A stretch of 64,000 nt of DNA from the NCBI GenBank assembly GCA_028274465.1, contig CM051456.1:45754870-45818869 (forward strand). The letters are read 5' to 3'. The position numbers and the translations under genes are program-made. Origin of the DNA: Plantago ovata. Taxonomy: Eukaryota > Streptophyta > Magnoliopsida > Lamiales > Plantaginaceae. Below, one piece after another: positions 46,071 through 58,218 of this stretch (within the stretch, counting starts at the first letter, position 1; every line of letters begins with the position of its first letter). The notes under the pieces are model-generated. The model was not told the origin of the DNA and ran no database searches. It saw only the letters and a program-made list of their open reading frames with translations.

Positions 46071-47660
46071 AACTCCCCAAACCGAACCTTTGCTTGTCCT
46101 CAAGCAACTAAGCTAGACTCTAATACAAAAAAACATGCAGGACACAAAATGGAGTTTCATGCCAAATAAAATGAACTAATCTACTGAATCTATCAAATAA
46201 CATATGAACAAAAACCATATGAATCAAAGCATGAATATAGGTCGAAGAATACCTCGATTGACTTATACACATCCACATAAGCACTTATGTCAAGACAAGA
46301 TAGTCTCTCGTAACATTCTCTACCTGGACCTAGTCAGTGACGACGTAATGATGCATGCTAAGATACGAATGGTTGCCCCGTGCCTATGAAACTGAGGACT
46401 TACTGTTGTTCCACCATGTTAAGACTTTTCCTCAAAAGAGGTCGAACCAGTACTGGCTCTCATCAAACGAAGGAGGGTTCCCTATAAAAGATAACACTCC
46501 CCTATTCTACCCATCTCTCAAGTAAAGTCTTAAGCTATTCACCACTTCCTGAATGGCAGGACGAGGGTGGTCTAGAACAGATGACGCTCAAGACAAAAAA
46601 GATAAAAAATAAAAATTACAACACGATTACGAACTATACGAAAAATGGAAAAGACTCAAACTTTGCTAAACTGCTATTTGGCTTTCTTTTTTGGACCCTT
46701 CTTTGCTTTTTTTTTTTTTTTTTGGGGTCTTCTCTTTTTTTCTTTTTTTTTTTTTTTCTCTTTCCAGATTTTTTTTCTTTTTCTCTTTTTTTTCTGGAAT
46801 TTTTCTTCTTTTTTTTTTCGATTTTTTTTTTAGCCAGCAGTAGCATAACAAAAAGAGAAGCAAAAATGACTCACACGACTTCCCCAAACCTATTCGAAAG
46901 AATAGGTTGGAGTACAAAATTCACGGAAAAAGAAAAATAAATTCACGATACGAAAATGAAAAACAGAAACAAGTCTAATGATGGTGTAACCCCCTCCCCA
47001 AACCTATTCGGAAGAATAGGTTATAAACAAAGGATCACACAACCTCACACTACCTCCTTCCTAGGCATTTAGCAATCTCAAAGCATGGTGAAGACTTGTT
47101 GCCTCTTAGGTACATAATTACTCGGGAAACAACCATAAGACCCTAACATGCATCATCCTATTATAAAGGCCTTCGTGAACCGCAGTAGAGAATACACCAC
47201 TAAGTGATGTCGAGACTACCAAGCTCAACTAAGTGCAATACATAAATGAGACAAGCCAAGCGAGAAAAACCTCAAACAAATTCATAGAGATGAAGCATAC
47301 GATTAATGGCATAGCTAGTTGATCTACCCAATAAAAAAGTTCAAAAAATTCGGCAACAAACTCCATATAAAACATGCAAGACTATCCTAGGATGAATGCA
47401 ACCTAAAGAATCTAAGAAAGCAGTAAACGTGCAAATGCAAATGCAAACAGGTAAAACATGCGAGGTACTATACTCAGCCTACCAATGTCAAGCTCCAAAC
47501 TAACAACATCAAATCACTTAAATCCCATCCCCCTCATGAAATTAACGCTAGTCCCTAGCAGTAAGAAAATGAGGAAATAAGATGTGATACTAGATGTTAC
47601 CCCATGGTTTGGCCTCGGTCGGCTGAGTATGCTGCTTGTGATTTATTGGGCCTCCTCTGT
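46071..47660 (-). other. Element E 3' noncoding region and PPT
   Basis: PPT on the + strand is AACTCCCCAAACC (46071-46083). The pyrimidine tract (purine in sense) at 46680-46840 has two PPT-like motifs with AACCTATTC/GAATAGGTT hairpins at about 46880-46912 and 46996-47025. Nothing else that looks coding. Confidence 0.75.
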
Positions 47661-47665
47661 GAGCA

Positions 47666-47860
47666 TTATAGTGTGACATCAGGTCTTCTGGTGGGTGCGG
47701 TAGTTCCATTTTTAGGCCGGTCAGGAACAACTCCTCTATCAGAGTCATCATTGCCCGTATGTCCTTCATCGTCACTACTGTCACCATCATCATCACCAGT
47801 AGAGTTGCAGTAGCAGGTAGAATTCTCAAGATTAGCCGCCGCTGTTATGGAATTCTCCAT
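47666..47860 (-). CDS. ORF4 of element E: small acidic frame
   Basis: About 64 residues from ATG 47860, beginning MENSITAAANLENS and continuing into an Asp/Gly/Ser-rich acidic stretch. Homologous to C 16029-16232 and the broken B copy. Sense orientation relative to the element, 3' of ORF3. Function unknown, and it may not be translated. Confidence 0.35.
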   Translation of the reverse strand: MENSITAAANLENSTCYCNSTGDDDGDSSDDEGHTGNDDSDRGVVPDRPKNGTTAPTRRPDVTL

Positions 47861-48053
47861 CCTGTAGCCCTCCAATAGGATGTGAACTGTTGAAGGGGAA
47901 AGGGCAGTGGTATCAGGACCTCCCCCTCCAACGTTTTACACCACGAGAAGGTTACAGTAAGTTGCTCGGATACTCAGAAGTCTTCTACCTTTTTCTCCAA
48001 TTTCGACCACATTCTCCACTGTTGCTCCGACCAATGTCTATATGATGCTCACT

Positions 48054-48410
48054 TTAGAGGCAGGCAAAGGGCGCCCCAACGAGGGACTGTGTACCCATGT
48101 CATTATGTTTTGGAACCAAGCTAGCGCTTCGGAATCTTCTAGCAACTACGAACTCAAGATTGAATCCGTCGCAGCGAGATTGTCCCGGTGCCTTCCAGTT
48201 CACTCGAACTCTGCACTCCTTGTGATGGAGTGATGACGTAATAATGGTTTCTGTCCCGTCGGTGGTGCATGAATAGGCATAGGAGTCCTTACTCCATGTG
48301 TACTCTAGCTTATCCTCTCGGATAATCCACGACGTTGTTGCAAAACCCCTTGGCTCGAACGCACATCTAGCGAGATCACCTTCCTTGACATGGTTCTTCA
48401 CAGTGATCAT
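48054..48410 (-). CDS. ORF3 of element E: conserved protein of unknown function
   Basis: 118 residues from ATG 48410 to the shared TAA (48054-48056). The open frame extends further upstream to 48473 without another ATG. Motifs shared with B and C: HVKEGDL, FATTSWII, TWSKDSYAYSC, GFNLEF and a C-terminal region near MGTQ. It has several cysteines, no hydrophobic signal or membrane span, and is basic to neutral. It follows an intron-like segment (48442-48985). Its position between protease and PPT is where env-like or antisense extra frames occur in Athila/Tat elements. I recognise no family; a captured host exon is possible. Confidence 0.5.
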   Translation of the reverse strand: MITVKNHVKEGDLARCAFEPRGFATTSWIIREDKLEYTWSKDSYAYSCTTDGTETIITSSLHHKECRVRVNWKAPGQSRCDGFNLEFVVARRFRSASLVPKHNDMGTQSLVGAPFACL

Positions 48411-48441
48411 ACGGGAATGCTCCCTTCCCTTGGTATGGTAC

Positions 48442-48985
48442 CTACAAACAGCTGTTAGCACCTCGTATGACACAAAACCGACTCAAATACATACTAGTGT
48501 AAAAGCGAAACACACGAGTGGTAAAATCAACAATCGAACTCCCCAAACCGCAATGTCTAGCCTAGCTTCTTCATCATGCATCATACCAACGTAACTACTA
48601 CATGCGATACAACACATCATGCTTTTACTAGACAACCAATATCCTTGATAACAAGGCTCAATTCATACCATAGTAGCGCAAAAATTCTACCAGCATAAAT
48701 CCTCATTCTCAACTAATAAGCATTCTATCGTCAAATCCACCAACATTACTTCATTAAACACAATCATATATGCAAGAAATCAAAGATAAAGACATATTGC
48801 AGAACAAGATATATCATCTAGCAGCAAAATACCCAAATCAACAATCCAAGCAAAATTGAGCATGCAATTGATAGTAAATAACATGTCTAATCATACAAAT
48901 AACATACCCATGCATCAAATAAGAATAATTGAAGCTCAAATTAAAAAACCCCCAATTTCGAAAATTAGGGTTCTAAGGATGATAC
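48442..48985 (-). other. Intron-like segment upstream of ORF3 (E)
   Basis: Minus-strand donor CTGAG then GTATCATCC at 48985, acceptor TTTGTAG ending at 48442, 544 bases, AT-rich. B has the same at 542 bases. Conserved ends with drifting interior support splicing. No transcript evidence available. Confidence 0.45.
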
Positions 48986-49215
48986 CTCAGATCTGCAAAT
49001 CTAACGAATTAGGATGAAATCTGTTCTGATAGGATGATAGATCATGTAACAGGCTTCGAATTAAGCTAAAGAACACTCAATTTGGTCAAGAAATGAAGAA
49101 GTTATGAAGATTTAGAAACAAAATCGCACTTTTCGGGTTTTTTGGGAGTATGGATGAAGAAGAATGAAGAAAATAAGGTTTTGGGGTTGAAATCCGCGTT
49201 TTTGAAGATCTGGGA

Positions 49216-49300
49216 CCGTGGGGCGGTTCGCCCCACGTGCGGGGCGGTTCGCCCCACACGGTACGGTTCGCCCCGTGCTCCCCAATGCGGGGAGACGGTC
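49216..49300 (-). repeat. Internal GC hairpin array of element E
   Basis: Two perfect GTGGGGCG-type/CGCCCCAC-type inverted repeats, a third degraded one, and CTCCCC/GGGGAG, in the same place as 11573-11660 in B. Similar in motif to the U3 arrays of the LTRs. Confidence 0.5.
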
Positions 49301-49474
49301 TCCGACGTCAGAAAATGCGGTTTAAATCCCCGAAACCAATTTTTTCAAAAAATCACTCGAAAAATCTCACTCAACATAAGCACATACGACACAGACATGA
49401 ACAAATTCGCATATGAGAAGCAAATAGTTCAAGAATGAATGCATGCAGAAAAACAGTAAAAAAGCGGTAAAAAT

Positions 49475-49492
49475 TCCGGGTTGCCTCCCGGA
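49475..49492 (-). other. Conserved hairpin just after the protease stop (E)
   Basis: TCCGGG/CCCGGA stem; the sense loop is AGGCAA. It lies 44 bases downstream of the protease stop, matching A and B. Confidence 0.55.
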
Positions 49493-49535
49493 TAGCGTCA
49501 TTGTTTAAAGTCTTTGACTCGACTCCTGTCTGCGC

Positions 49536-51689
49536 CTATTTCTTCTTTTTGCGGGTACTAGCCTTCCCCTTCATTGATCTCCTTTCCATGCCACGAACCT
49601 GTGAATAAGAAAGAATATAGGCTGCAAGACCACAGTAGTGAGTAATAATATCAGGCGGTTCAGGTGGATCAGGTATGGCTTGCAACATGTGTTGCTTGCC
49701 ATCCACTTCGATAGTGCAGGTTCTTTGGTAGATATCCATCACTGAGCGTAGTTTAGTCAAGAATGTTTGCCCTAAGAGTATGACATCCCCCGTCCCAGGT
49801 GCAGATGCCAGCATAACTACGAAATTGGTGTATATAGATGCTTCACCAATCTTCACCAACACATTTTTCACAACGCCCTCGGGTCTCATAAAAGATCCAT
49901 CCGCCAGTTGCACAATAGCCCTTTGCTCAGATAGTTTTCCGATGTTGCTATTTTCAAACACATTCAAAGGAATTATGTTCGAGTAGGATCCCGTATCTAG
50001 TGTGGCACGGACATCTTCAAGCTCACCAATCCCTACCTTAACATCGAAACTTTTAGGGAGTGGTTCGGGATCCTCTTGTTCCTCATCACTTGTGTCTGAA
50101 CCAAGGTCCTTCTCTTCTTCCTCAGCCAGTAGAAGTTCTTCCTTCATGCAGCACTCACACCTAATAACCTTCCTGATGGTGATTTCGTCAGGTACATCAC
50201 CAGCCAATGTAATGGCATTCGACTTTACAGTGCTGCTAGGCAGTTTGCCTTGTTCCCTACTTGCTCCTCGGTCGATCAACTCTTGCATCTTTTGATGGGC
50301 AAGCCTAGTGCTCTCTTCCAACTTATCGAGCCTTGCCCTAGTCTTCTCAGAATCTTCTTCATAACGTTTGAGAAAACTTTGTGTGTGATCAACCATCTTC
50401 TGCAAGTTCTCCATCAGTAGAGCCGACTTCGACTTCGGTGGCTCTTTCGGAGCGGGGTTTTCGCAGTGATCATTATCATAGTTTAGCCTACTACGGTCTT
50501 GGTTAGGTCCATAAGTTTGGTTAGCCGGTGCATATCCTTGATTGTTACGGTATCCTCTTCTCCAGAATCCACCTCGAGGATTCCTACCGTCTTCTCCGTA
50601 GCTAACTTCTTGAGTGCCAAACTCCGTAGCAAAGGCTTCTTCTTCGCCTCCTCGAGCCCAGTTGCCATCATCGTATGCCAGCTCTGATCTACACATATGA
50701 GCCCCATGCCCATAGTTCTTGCATATTCGGCATACTTCGTTCGAAACAGCTGTTCCGGTGGCGCTCTTGAGGACTTGCTTCAATTCGTTGGTAAAGCACT
50801 CGAATCGATCCCCATTCCCCCTGTACATAGGGGCTTCTTGAGTCGGTGTAGCTTCAGGTCCACGTCTCCTAACCATTGCTCTTGGGTCCTTGAACTGCGA
50901 ACCCTTAGCAAGCCTTTCGAAAACTGCCCAGACGGTTTCTGCGGTTTCCTCCCAAATATTGCCTCGGCATTACAAATCCACCACTTGTTGGTTCTCGAAG
51001 GTTAGTCCATTGTAGGAGTGTTGGACTAGGTCGGAAAGTTCAAAACCATGGTGAGGGCACTTGTTCGTGAGATCTTGGAACCTCTCGAACGCGGTGTAGA
51101 TGGTCTCATCATAGTCCTGTTTGAATCCAGTGATTTGCGCCTTTAGCGCGGTAGTCAAGGTGTGAGGGAAGTATTTCTCCATGAAAGCTGAAAAAACCTT
51201 TTCCCAAGTGTCCAGCGAGCCTGCTGGAAGAGAACTCAGCCATGACTTGGCTCTGTCGCCAAGTCCCATAGCAAAAACCTTCATCCTTAACTCATCCGTT
51301 GTTATGTCAGCTCCGGGTCGTGGGAGTTGGTTGACGAAATCATCGATATCGTGCAAGTACCCCATCACATCTTCCCTTGATAAGCCATAGAACCTCGGAA
51401 GTTGTTGGAATGCGTGGTTCTTGATCTCCAGATCTCGGGTTGCAGACGAAAGAACAATCGCCGGTCCCCTCATACGATCCTTGGTGGGTTGTACCCATGC
51501 CTTCAGTGGTCTAGCTTCTGCCATTCCGTCGATTTCCTTGAAGAGACTAAGTAGAGATTCAGAGAAATCGGTTTCCTCTATTTCCTCTAGTGCGTGCCTT
51601 TCAAGTAGTCGCCTTCTTTGGTGGTAGACTCTGTCGATCTCAGCAATTGAATTAGCAAGCGGTGTACCTGCAGAACGTGTATGCGGCAT
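49536..51689 (-). pseudogene. gag-pro: gag-pro of element E, one nonsense codon from open
   Basis: From ATG 51689 to stop 49536 the frame is 717 codons with a single in-frame stop, TAA at 50970-50972, where A has a Gln codon. Gag domain as in A, zinc knuckle CRICKNYGHGAHMC, coiled-coil-like linker, then protease with LDTGSYSN and ILLGQTFL. Gag and protease are fused, so the full protein would be about 80 kDa. RT and integrase never follow. The near-intact frame suggests selection until recently or a young copy. Confidence 0.9.
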
Positions 51690-51837
51690 ACACAATCTGA
51701 AACAGACTAGAAGAGGTGATTAGAAACAGACTAGGAAAGCAGTATAACAGAGAGATTAAAAAGGAAAACTAAAACTAATCGAATTAGGAATCTAAAGCTG
51801 TAAATATAAACAAATTAAAGAGAAAAAAGGAGTATAG

Positions 51838-51855
51838 TCCCCGGCAATGGCGCCA
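51838..51855 (-). promoter_or_regulatory. Primer-binding site of element E
   Basis: The + strand TCCCCGGCAATGGCGCCA is the tRNA-Asp 3' end with one change (C to T at a CpG on the + strand). Confidence 0.8.
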
Positions 51856-51858
51856 ATT

Positions 51859-53120
51859 TGATGAACGTGTCAAATTCAATCAAATATATTTGTTATTTGC
51901 CAAAGGCAATCCACAACTACAACGAAAACCGTAGTGTAGCAGTAGAATGACTCGAGTGTCGTTCTCTCAGGACTATAACTTGCTTTATCTATTTAACAAG
52001 AGAATATAAAGACAGCAGACAGATAGCAATAGGGGGTGTTCAAGCAGATAATGGAGGTTGGTGATAGTATGGTCCTTCTTAACATAATGGGTCGATAATC
52101 ATGCATAAATTCCTCGGTCTTGCATAGAGATCTTTGAATCAATCTAGTCTCATGTTGCAAGTATTAAGCACTACGAAGATAATTTGGTCTGACTAGTCAA
52201 CACGATTGTCCTAATGTGTTCCGTAATTATTCAACACTACGAAGATAATTGGTCTGATGGTCGACTAGTGTCCAGGTATGCATAATAATCAATACAACAT
52301 ACGAGAATTTTGGTTACAACTGATCAACGAAATAAAGCAATGACACGGAGTATAATGCGCGATATAGCCATTAGCATGATTATCTTCCCTCGCTAAGAAT
52401 TCACATACTACCACCAACGATAAATTTAGCTACTCATAATAGGCATGCAATCAACAGAAATCATAGAAGAAAACATGTTGAAAGAATATAAAATAAGTAG
52501 AATAAAACTGTAAGATACAAAGTTACCGAAGGTTGTCAGTCTCCGGATGATTGCCGTCCTACAAGCTCCAAACTGCTATGAAAAAGTATCCTCTAAGCTA
52601 CAGAACTCCCAGGACAGGCCCCGGGAAGTTCCTACCTAAAACTATAGAGAGAGGTGAGAGAGAAGGTCTGGAAAGATATGATTTTCGGAGAGAAAACTGA
52701 GCAATATATATAGGCCCCGAATTAACTCTGGGGCGGTTCGCCCCATCCTGCGGCGGTTCGCCTCCCGTTATTTTCGCGGAATTCCGCGTTTTTCGATGCG
52801 GATTTGGATTTCTTCACCTTTTCGAACTCGGTTTCAGACTTCTAGTGGCCTTCTAACCTCCAGATTCGACCCCTAGACTCCAAATCCTATCCAGAAACCT
52901 TCAGATACTCCAAATAGGCTTCTGGAACACCAATTCCTTGTCAACTTCAATATAATTGCCCGGAAATCCCCAAATTTCAACCAAAACCTGTAAAATAAAA
53001 TCTAAAGGGAAACGTGACACTATTCTAATAAAATGTACTAAAATATAGCTAAATTAACATAGAGGATAGCTAAATTAGGTGAAAAAGACTCGAATGAAAG
53101 TGTAAAATACACATTCATCA
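51859..53120 (-). repeat. 5' LTR of element E
   Basis: 1262 bases, TGATGAACG to ATTCATCA on the + strand. Two U3 hairpin units at 52728-52765, adjacent to ATATATATAG. Next to CAAGC. Confidence 0.92.
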
Positions 53121-53260
53121 CAAGCATATGTGAAAATAGTGGGAGCTAAAAAGCTAAAGGACCTTGTTGTTTAGTTATGTTGACTGTGTATTTAGAAGTA
53201 ATATTTCAATAGTTGATTTATTATTTTCGTTCTATACTATTTCTCCTTAGGAAATTAGAA

Positions 53261-56200
53261 ATGGCGAGTATCTCGCTCCGTGCTATCTTAGAGAAGCAAA
53301 TTTTGACCGGACCAAATTCCTAGATTGGATCAAGAATATACGTTTGGTGCTGAGGTACAAAAAGATTGAGTACGTCTTGGACGAGGTCATTCCCGTGTGC
53401 CCCGAAAATCAGACTGCTGATCAGGTTGCTGGTTGGAATCAAGCCAACAAGGCAAAGTCTGATACGCATCTTCAGGATGCTAGATCCGCGTAGTGTATTA
53501 TGCTCGCGGCAATGAGCAATGAGCAGCAGAGGCAACATGAAAGCATGTTGCCGTATGAGATGCTGAAGCATCTTGAGTCGCTCTTTAAGACGACAGCTAG
53601 AAGTGTTGAATTTGATTTGATCAAAGAGATACACAGATGCAAGCTCAATGAAGGAGGGAGCATGTCTGAACATGTTCTCAAAATGATTGGTCTCTTTGAA
53701 AAGCTTGCCGATGTCGGCGTTAAGCTAGAGAACAAGATCATGGTGATCTTTGTCCTTCAATCATTGCCGAGTTCGTATTCGCAGTTCATCATTAACTACA
53801 CGATGAATGCGAAGGACGTAACACTGCCTGAACTTCATAATCTGCTGAAGACATATGATCAAACTCTTCCTAAGAAGGAAAAGTCGATCATGCTTGTTGG
53901 GCAACCGTCTAACCCAAACCCGAGAAACAAAGGTGCTAAGGGTAAGGGACACTCGGGAGCCAAGGCTAACACTTGGAGTGATAAGCCTAAGCGTCTGAAC
54001 CAGAAAAGGAAGTTCAATAGAAGCGGAACAGTACGCACAGATGAATGTCTTTTCTCTAAGCAGAAAGGACATTGGAAGAAGGATTGCCCTAAGCTTAGGG
54101 CAGATCAAGCTAAGAAGCCATCGGCTTCTAGCTCAGGTATGTTTGTTATTAAAATGAACATGACTACTTTTGACTCCAATGGTTGGGTATTAGATACAAC
54201 CTGTGGCTCACACATTTGGAATAATGTGCAGGGGCTAATTGATCACAGGCTAGTCATGCAAGGTGAAATCGACTTGCATGTTGGGAACGGCAATCCAGTT
54301 GAAGCCAAACGCGTTGGACGCAGCAAGATAGATTTACCTTCGGGACAATGTTTAGAACTTAATAATGTTTATTTTGTTCCATCCATTGTCAGAAATATTA
54401 TTTCCATTCCATTGTTATACAATATGGGAAAAGCTCGCTTAGTGAATGGTTTATATATTTTGCAAAGTAGTCTACCTTTATTTCAAATACATAACAAACA
54501 ACCTTCTTCAAGTAGAAAGAATAATCCATCTTATCTATGGCATTGTCGGCTAGGACATATCAATGAAACACGGATTCAAAGACTAAGGAAGTTGGACTAC
54601 TTAGAACCATTTGATTTTGAATCATATGGTACATGCGAATCATGTGTTAAGGGTAAGATGACGAACAAACCTTTTGTTGGACAAGGTGTTCCTGCCACTC
54701 ACTGCTTAGAGCTCATACATACCGATGTATGTGGACCTTTTAAAGTCCATGCGCGTGGGGGTTATCCTTACTTCGTTACCTTTACTGACGATTTCTCAAG
54801 GTATGGATATATTTATCTTATGAAGAATAAATCCGAGACCTTTGGGAAATTCAAGGAGTTTAGGAATGAGGTCGAGAATGAATTGAACCTAAGGATAGTC
54901 ACTCTTCGATCAGATCGAGGAGGTGAATACCTTAGTGAAGAATTTATCAACTACTTGAAGGAAAATGGAATTCAATCGCAATGGACTCCTGCTGGAACAC
55001 CATAGTTAAATGGTGTGTTTGAGAGAAGGAATTGAACCCTGTTAGACATGGTGAGATTAATGATTGGATTCTAGACTCTTCCAAAATATCTGTGGGGATA
55101 TGAACTACAAACTGCAATCTACATTCTGAACCGTGTACCATCTAAATCAGTGGAGAAAACTCCTTATGAGTTATGGTAGGGAAAGAAGCCCTCACTAGGC
55201 TATCTTAGACCTTGGGGCTGTCCTGCGATAGTCAAATTGATGCTCACTGATAAGTTAGATGCCAAGGGTGTCAAAGTATATTTCATAGGCTATCCTCGTC
55301 AGACGAGAGGCTATGAATTCTATCATGCTGAAGATCACAAGGTGATTGTATCTAGAAACGTCAAGTTTTTAGAGGTTGAATACCTCGAAGAAGAGAGGTT
55401 AGATGACATGATAGAACTTGGAGAAATTCAAGACTTTGACACGCGCGAACATGAGTTCTCAAAATGTTCTGATTTGGACTCAAGTTCAGTGGGAGCTTTC
55501 GAAGCAGACAAGGGTAATGATATGACACTTGCTAGGCATGTCATAGTCAGTGGGAGTCCTGTGATTAGATCAACAGTTGAAACCACACCAATAGAACCCG
55601 TTGTCAACCAACCTGTGCAACAAGTTGCACAAGAGCAGCCTCCCGCAACGGAACAGGGTCACGGGACGCGACCAGCTGCATCAGTACCCATTGATAATGT
55701 TCGTGTTACACGAAGCCAAAAAAGGAAAGCACCAGAACCAGTCGAGCTCCGTAGGTCGAAGAGGATCCTAAAAGGACCTCAGAAGCAAAGCCTTATGATA
55801 GAAGACATCAGTGAACTTGATGTCGGCTTATCAGATCGGGAAGATCCCGAGACCTACAAAGAGGCAATAATTGATATTGACTCAGACAAATGGCAAGAGG
55901 CCATGAAATTGGAAATGGACTCCATGTACCAGAACCAGGTTTGGAACTTGGTAGACTTGCCCCAAGGGGTTAGACCTATTGGGTGCAAATGGGTCTTTAA
56001 ACGAAAGACAGATGCCGATGGCAAGGTACAAACGCACAAAGCTAGGCTTGTGGCGAAAGGCTACATGAAAGGTATGGCATCGATTACGATGAAACCTTTT
56101 CACCGGAAGCAAAATTGAAGTCCATTCGAATTCTACTTGCGATAGCTGCCTTCTATGATTATGATATCTGGCAGATGGATGTAAAGACTGCCTTCCTCAA

Positions 56201-57419
56201 CGGAAACCTTGAGGAAGAGGTCTATATGGTACAGCCAGAAGGTTTTATTAGTAAAACCAGGCCAACTGCTGTATGCAAATTACAAAGATCCATCTATGGG
56301 ATAAAGCAAGCGTCAAGAAGCTGGAATATCCGCTTTGATGAAGCTGTCAAATCGTTTGACTTCATCAGAAGCAAGGAAGATCACTGTGTCTACGCTAGGC
56401 ACAGCGACTAGGGAGTAGTTTTCATGATCATCTATGTTGATGACATTTTGATCATGGGAAACAATGTCTCTATGCTAGAAGAGACTAAAGTTTGGTTATC
56501 AAGTACCTCCTCGATGAAGGACTTGGGTGAAGCGAACTACATCCTAGGGATCAAGATCTTTAGAGATAGATCCAAGAGGATGTTAGGATAGACACAGTCC
56601 ACCTACATCGACAAAATACTGAAGCGTTATAAGATGGACGACTCAAAGAGAGGCTTTCTCCCAGCTAGGCATGGGATTGTCTTATCAGTTAAGGATGGTC
56701 CTAAAACTGATGAAGAAAGAAATGCAATGAGTCGTGTGCCCTATGCTTCGGCAGTAGGGTCTATAATGTATGCAATGAATTGCACAAGGCCCGATGTGGC
56801 ATATGCGCTTAGTGTCACTTGTCGACACCAACAGAATCCAGGAGTACCTCACTGGACTGCTGTAAAGAACATTCTTAAGTACCTTCGACGGACTAAAGAG
56901 ATGTTCTTGGTGTTTGGTGGAGAACCAGAATTAAAGATATCTGGTTATGTCGTCGCTGAATTTGAATCAGATCCTGATCACTTTAAGTCACAGACAGGAT
57001 ACGTATTCAAATTGAACGGAGGAGCTATCTGTTGGAAGAGTTCTAAGCAAGCCACGATTGCTGACTCATCCACATAAGCCGAGTACATTGGTGCATCAGA
57101 AGCATCGAAAGAAGTTGTCTGGATGTCAGAGTTCTTGAAGGAATTGAGGGTTGTTCCTGCTCCTAGTCCAATAACGATTTATTGTGACAATACAGGCGCC
57201 GTCGCTCAAGCTAGGGAGCCTAGATCTACAAACAAGAACAAACATGTACTTAGAAAATATCACGTTATACGTGAGATTATTGATAGAGGAGAAGTTAGTA
57301 TAGAACGTGTCTCTACCACGGACAACGTGGCAGATCCTTTCACCAAGGTCTTATCAGTGGAAGTCCACTTAAAACATTATGCTAATCTGGGTATTAGGCA
57401 TAAAGGTCACTGGCTCTAG
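53261..57419 (+). pseudogene. gag-pol: Copia gag-pol, internal copy 3, with RT and RNase H
   Basis: ATG 53261 (MASISLRAILEKQILTGPN). The frame is lost at once by a 1-base deletion near 53317 and a TAG at 53491, then is open 53500-55005. The zinc knuckle is damaged (CLFSKQKGHWKKDC, second Cys to Ser). Protease motif VLDTTCGSH; integrase DDE region with several stops near 55003-55080; integrase C-terminal part from 55237 (KGVKVYFIGYP). RT follows from about 55870 (QVWNLVDLP, WQMDVKTAFLNG, YVDDILIMG) with a frameshift near 56080 and TAGs at 56409 and 56589. RNase H lies at 56700-57419 (IYCDNTGAVA, ADPFTK). Only copy in the window spanning all pol domains. Confidence 0.88.
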
Positions 57420-57433
57420 TCCAAGTGGGAGAT
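57420..57433 (+). promoter_or_regulatory. Polypurine tract of element F
   Basis: TCCAAGTGGGAGAT immediately before the LTR at 57434 and one base after the pol stop. The RNase H stop is so close to the PPT that no env-like frame is possible, which argues against a Sirevirus with env. Confidence 0.7.
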
Positions 57434-58218
57434 TGATAGTGTATATGTCCTAGAGACAGTCCTTATTAAGGGCATGGAGCCATTATAGAGGGCATATATG
57501 TACTATTACACAGGTCAACGTAATATAATATATGTTTGTTGTTTTACTATTGAGTATCGCTTTCATATTTATATTACACCGGGCATGCAGCATGGCATAT
57601 CTCTATTACTGTCTGTATTGATATTAAACATGTCCCCTCGGATAGATGACCGATCACACAAATAGTGGGAGCTATGTGAGTTATCATCTATCCCAAACTC
57701 TCCCTAGTCGAGTTTCATCTCGGATGTAGGGGTCTGAATGAACCAGATGAGACTAGTATGCGTGGAGGTTATACTTGTTGGAGCAAGTGTGAGCCGATCC
57801 CACGGCCACGGAACGGATTGTTGGACAATCGAGAAACGTTCCCATAACTGCGCATAGTTGTTCGAAGAATGATTATCGAAGAATGGAAGTACCCATCGGA
57901 CACTCCCATCGATGTATACTCTAAACCAAAGTGTCTATGAGAACCGGTAAGTTGTCGAAGTGATGCCAGTCGTCCTTTGGACTTACAGGACTTTATCATC
58001 ACATTTGTTGCCCCATATCCTTGGTGGACCCGTCGATGTCTGCTCTGAATAAGCAGTTGACCTAAGACACGATCCAGGATTATGGCTACATACAAATGGG
58101 GATGATAAGTGTTTCTGTGAAGGATTCATCTCTCATGTGTAGCACAGGAGAGTACTGCTCATAGTCTTCATAGTTGTGTTGGTAAAGTCACTGGCCAGTG
58201 CATCGATATATTATGATG
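57434..58218 (+). repeat. 3' LTR of element F, first 785 bases, interrupted by H
   Basis: TGATAGTGTATATGTCC without the 37-base duplication of the 5' LTR. It breaks off at TTATGATG, where the intact LTR continues GTCATAA, and H starts. The rest should lie beyond H, preceded by a copy of TGATG. Confidence 0.85.

Larger units (their letters stand above)
44887..53120 (-). mobile_element. Element E: nearly intact gag-pro LTR retrotransposon inserted in the copia leader
   Basis: 8234 bases flanked by CAAGC at 44882-44886 and 53121-53125. LTRs are 44887-46070 and 51859-53120. In sense: 5' LTR, PBS, gag-pro, hairpin, GC array, intron-like leader, ORF3, ORF4, 3' noncoding region, PPT, 3' LTR. It has no RT, RNase H or integrase. 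It is the best reference copy of the full-length family in this window. Confidence 0.95.

Noticed and set aside
48054-48410. ORF3 as a retroviral envelope protein
   Set aside because: No signal peptide, transmembrane segment, fusion-like hydrophobic stretch or cleavage motif is visible. Only its position is env-like.
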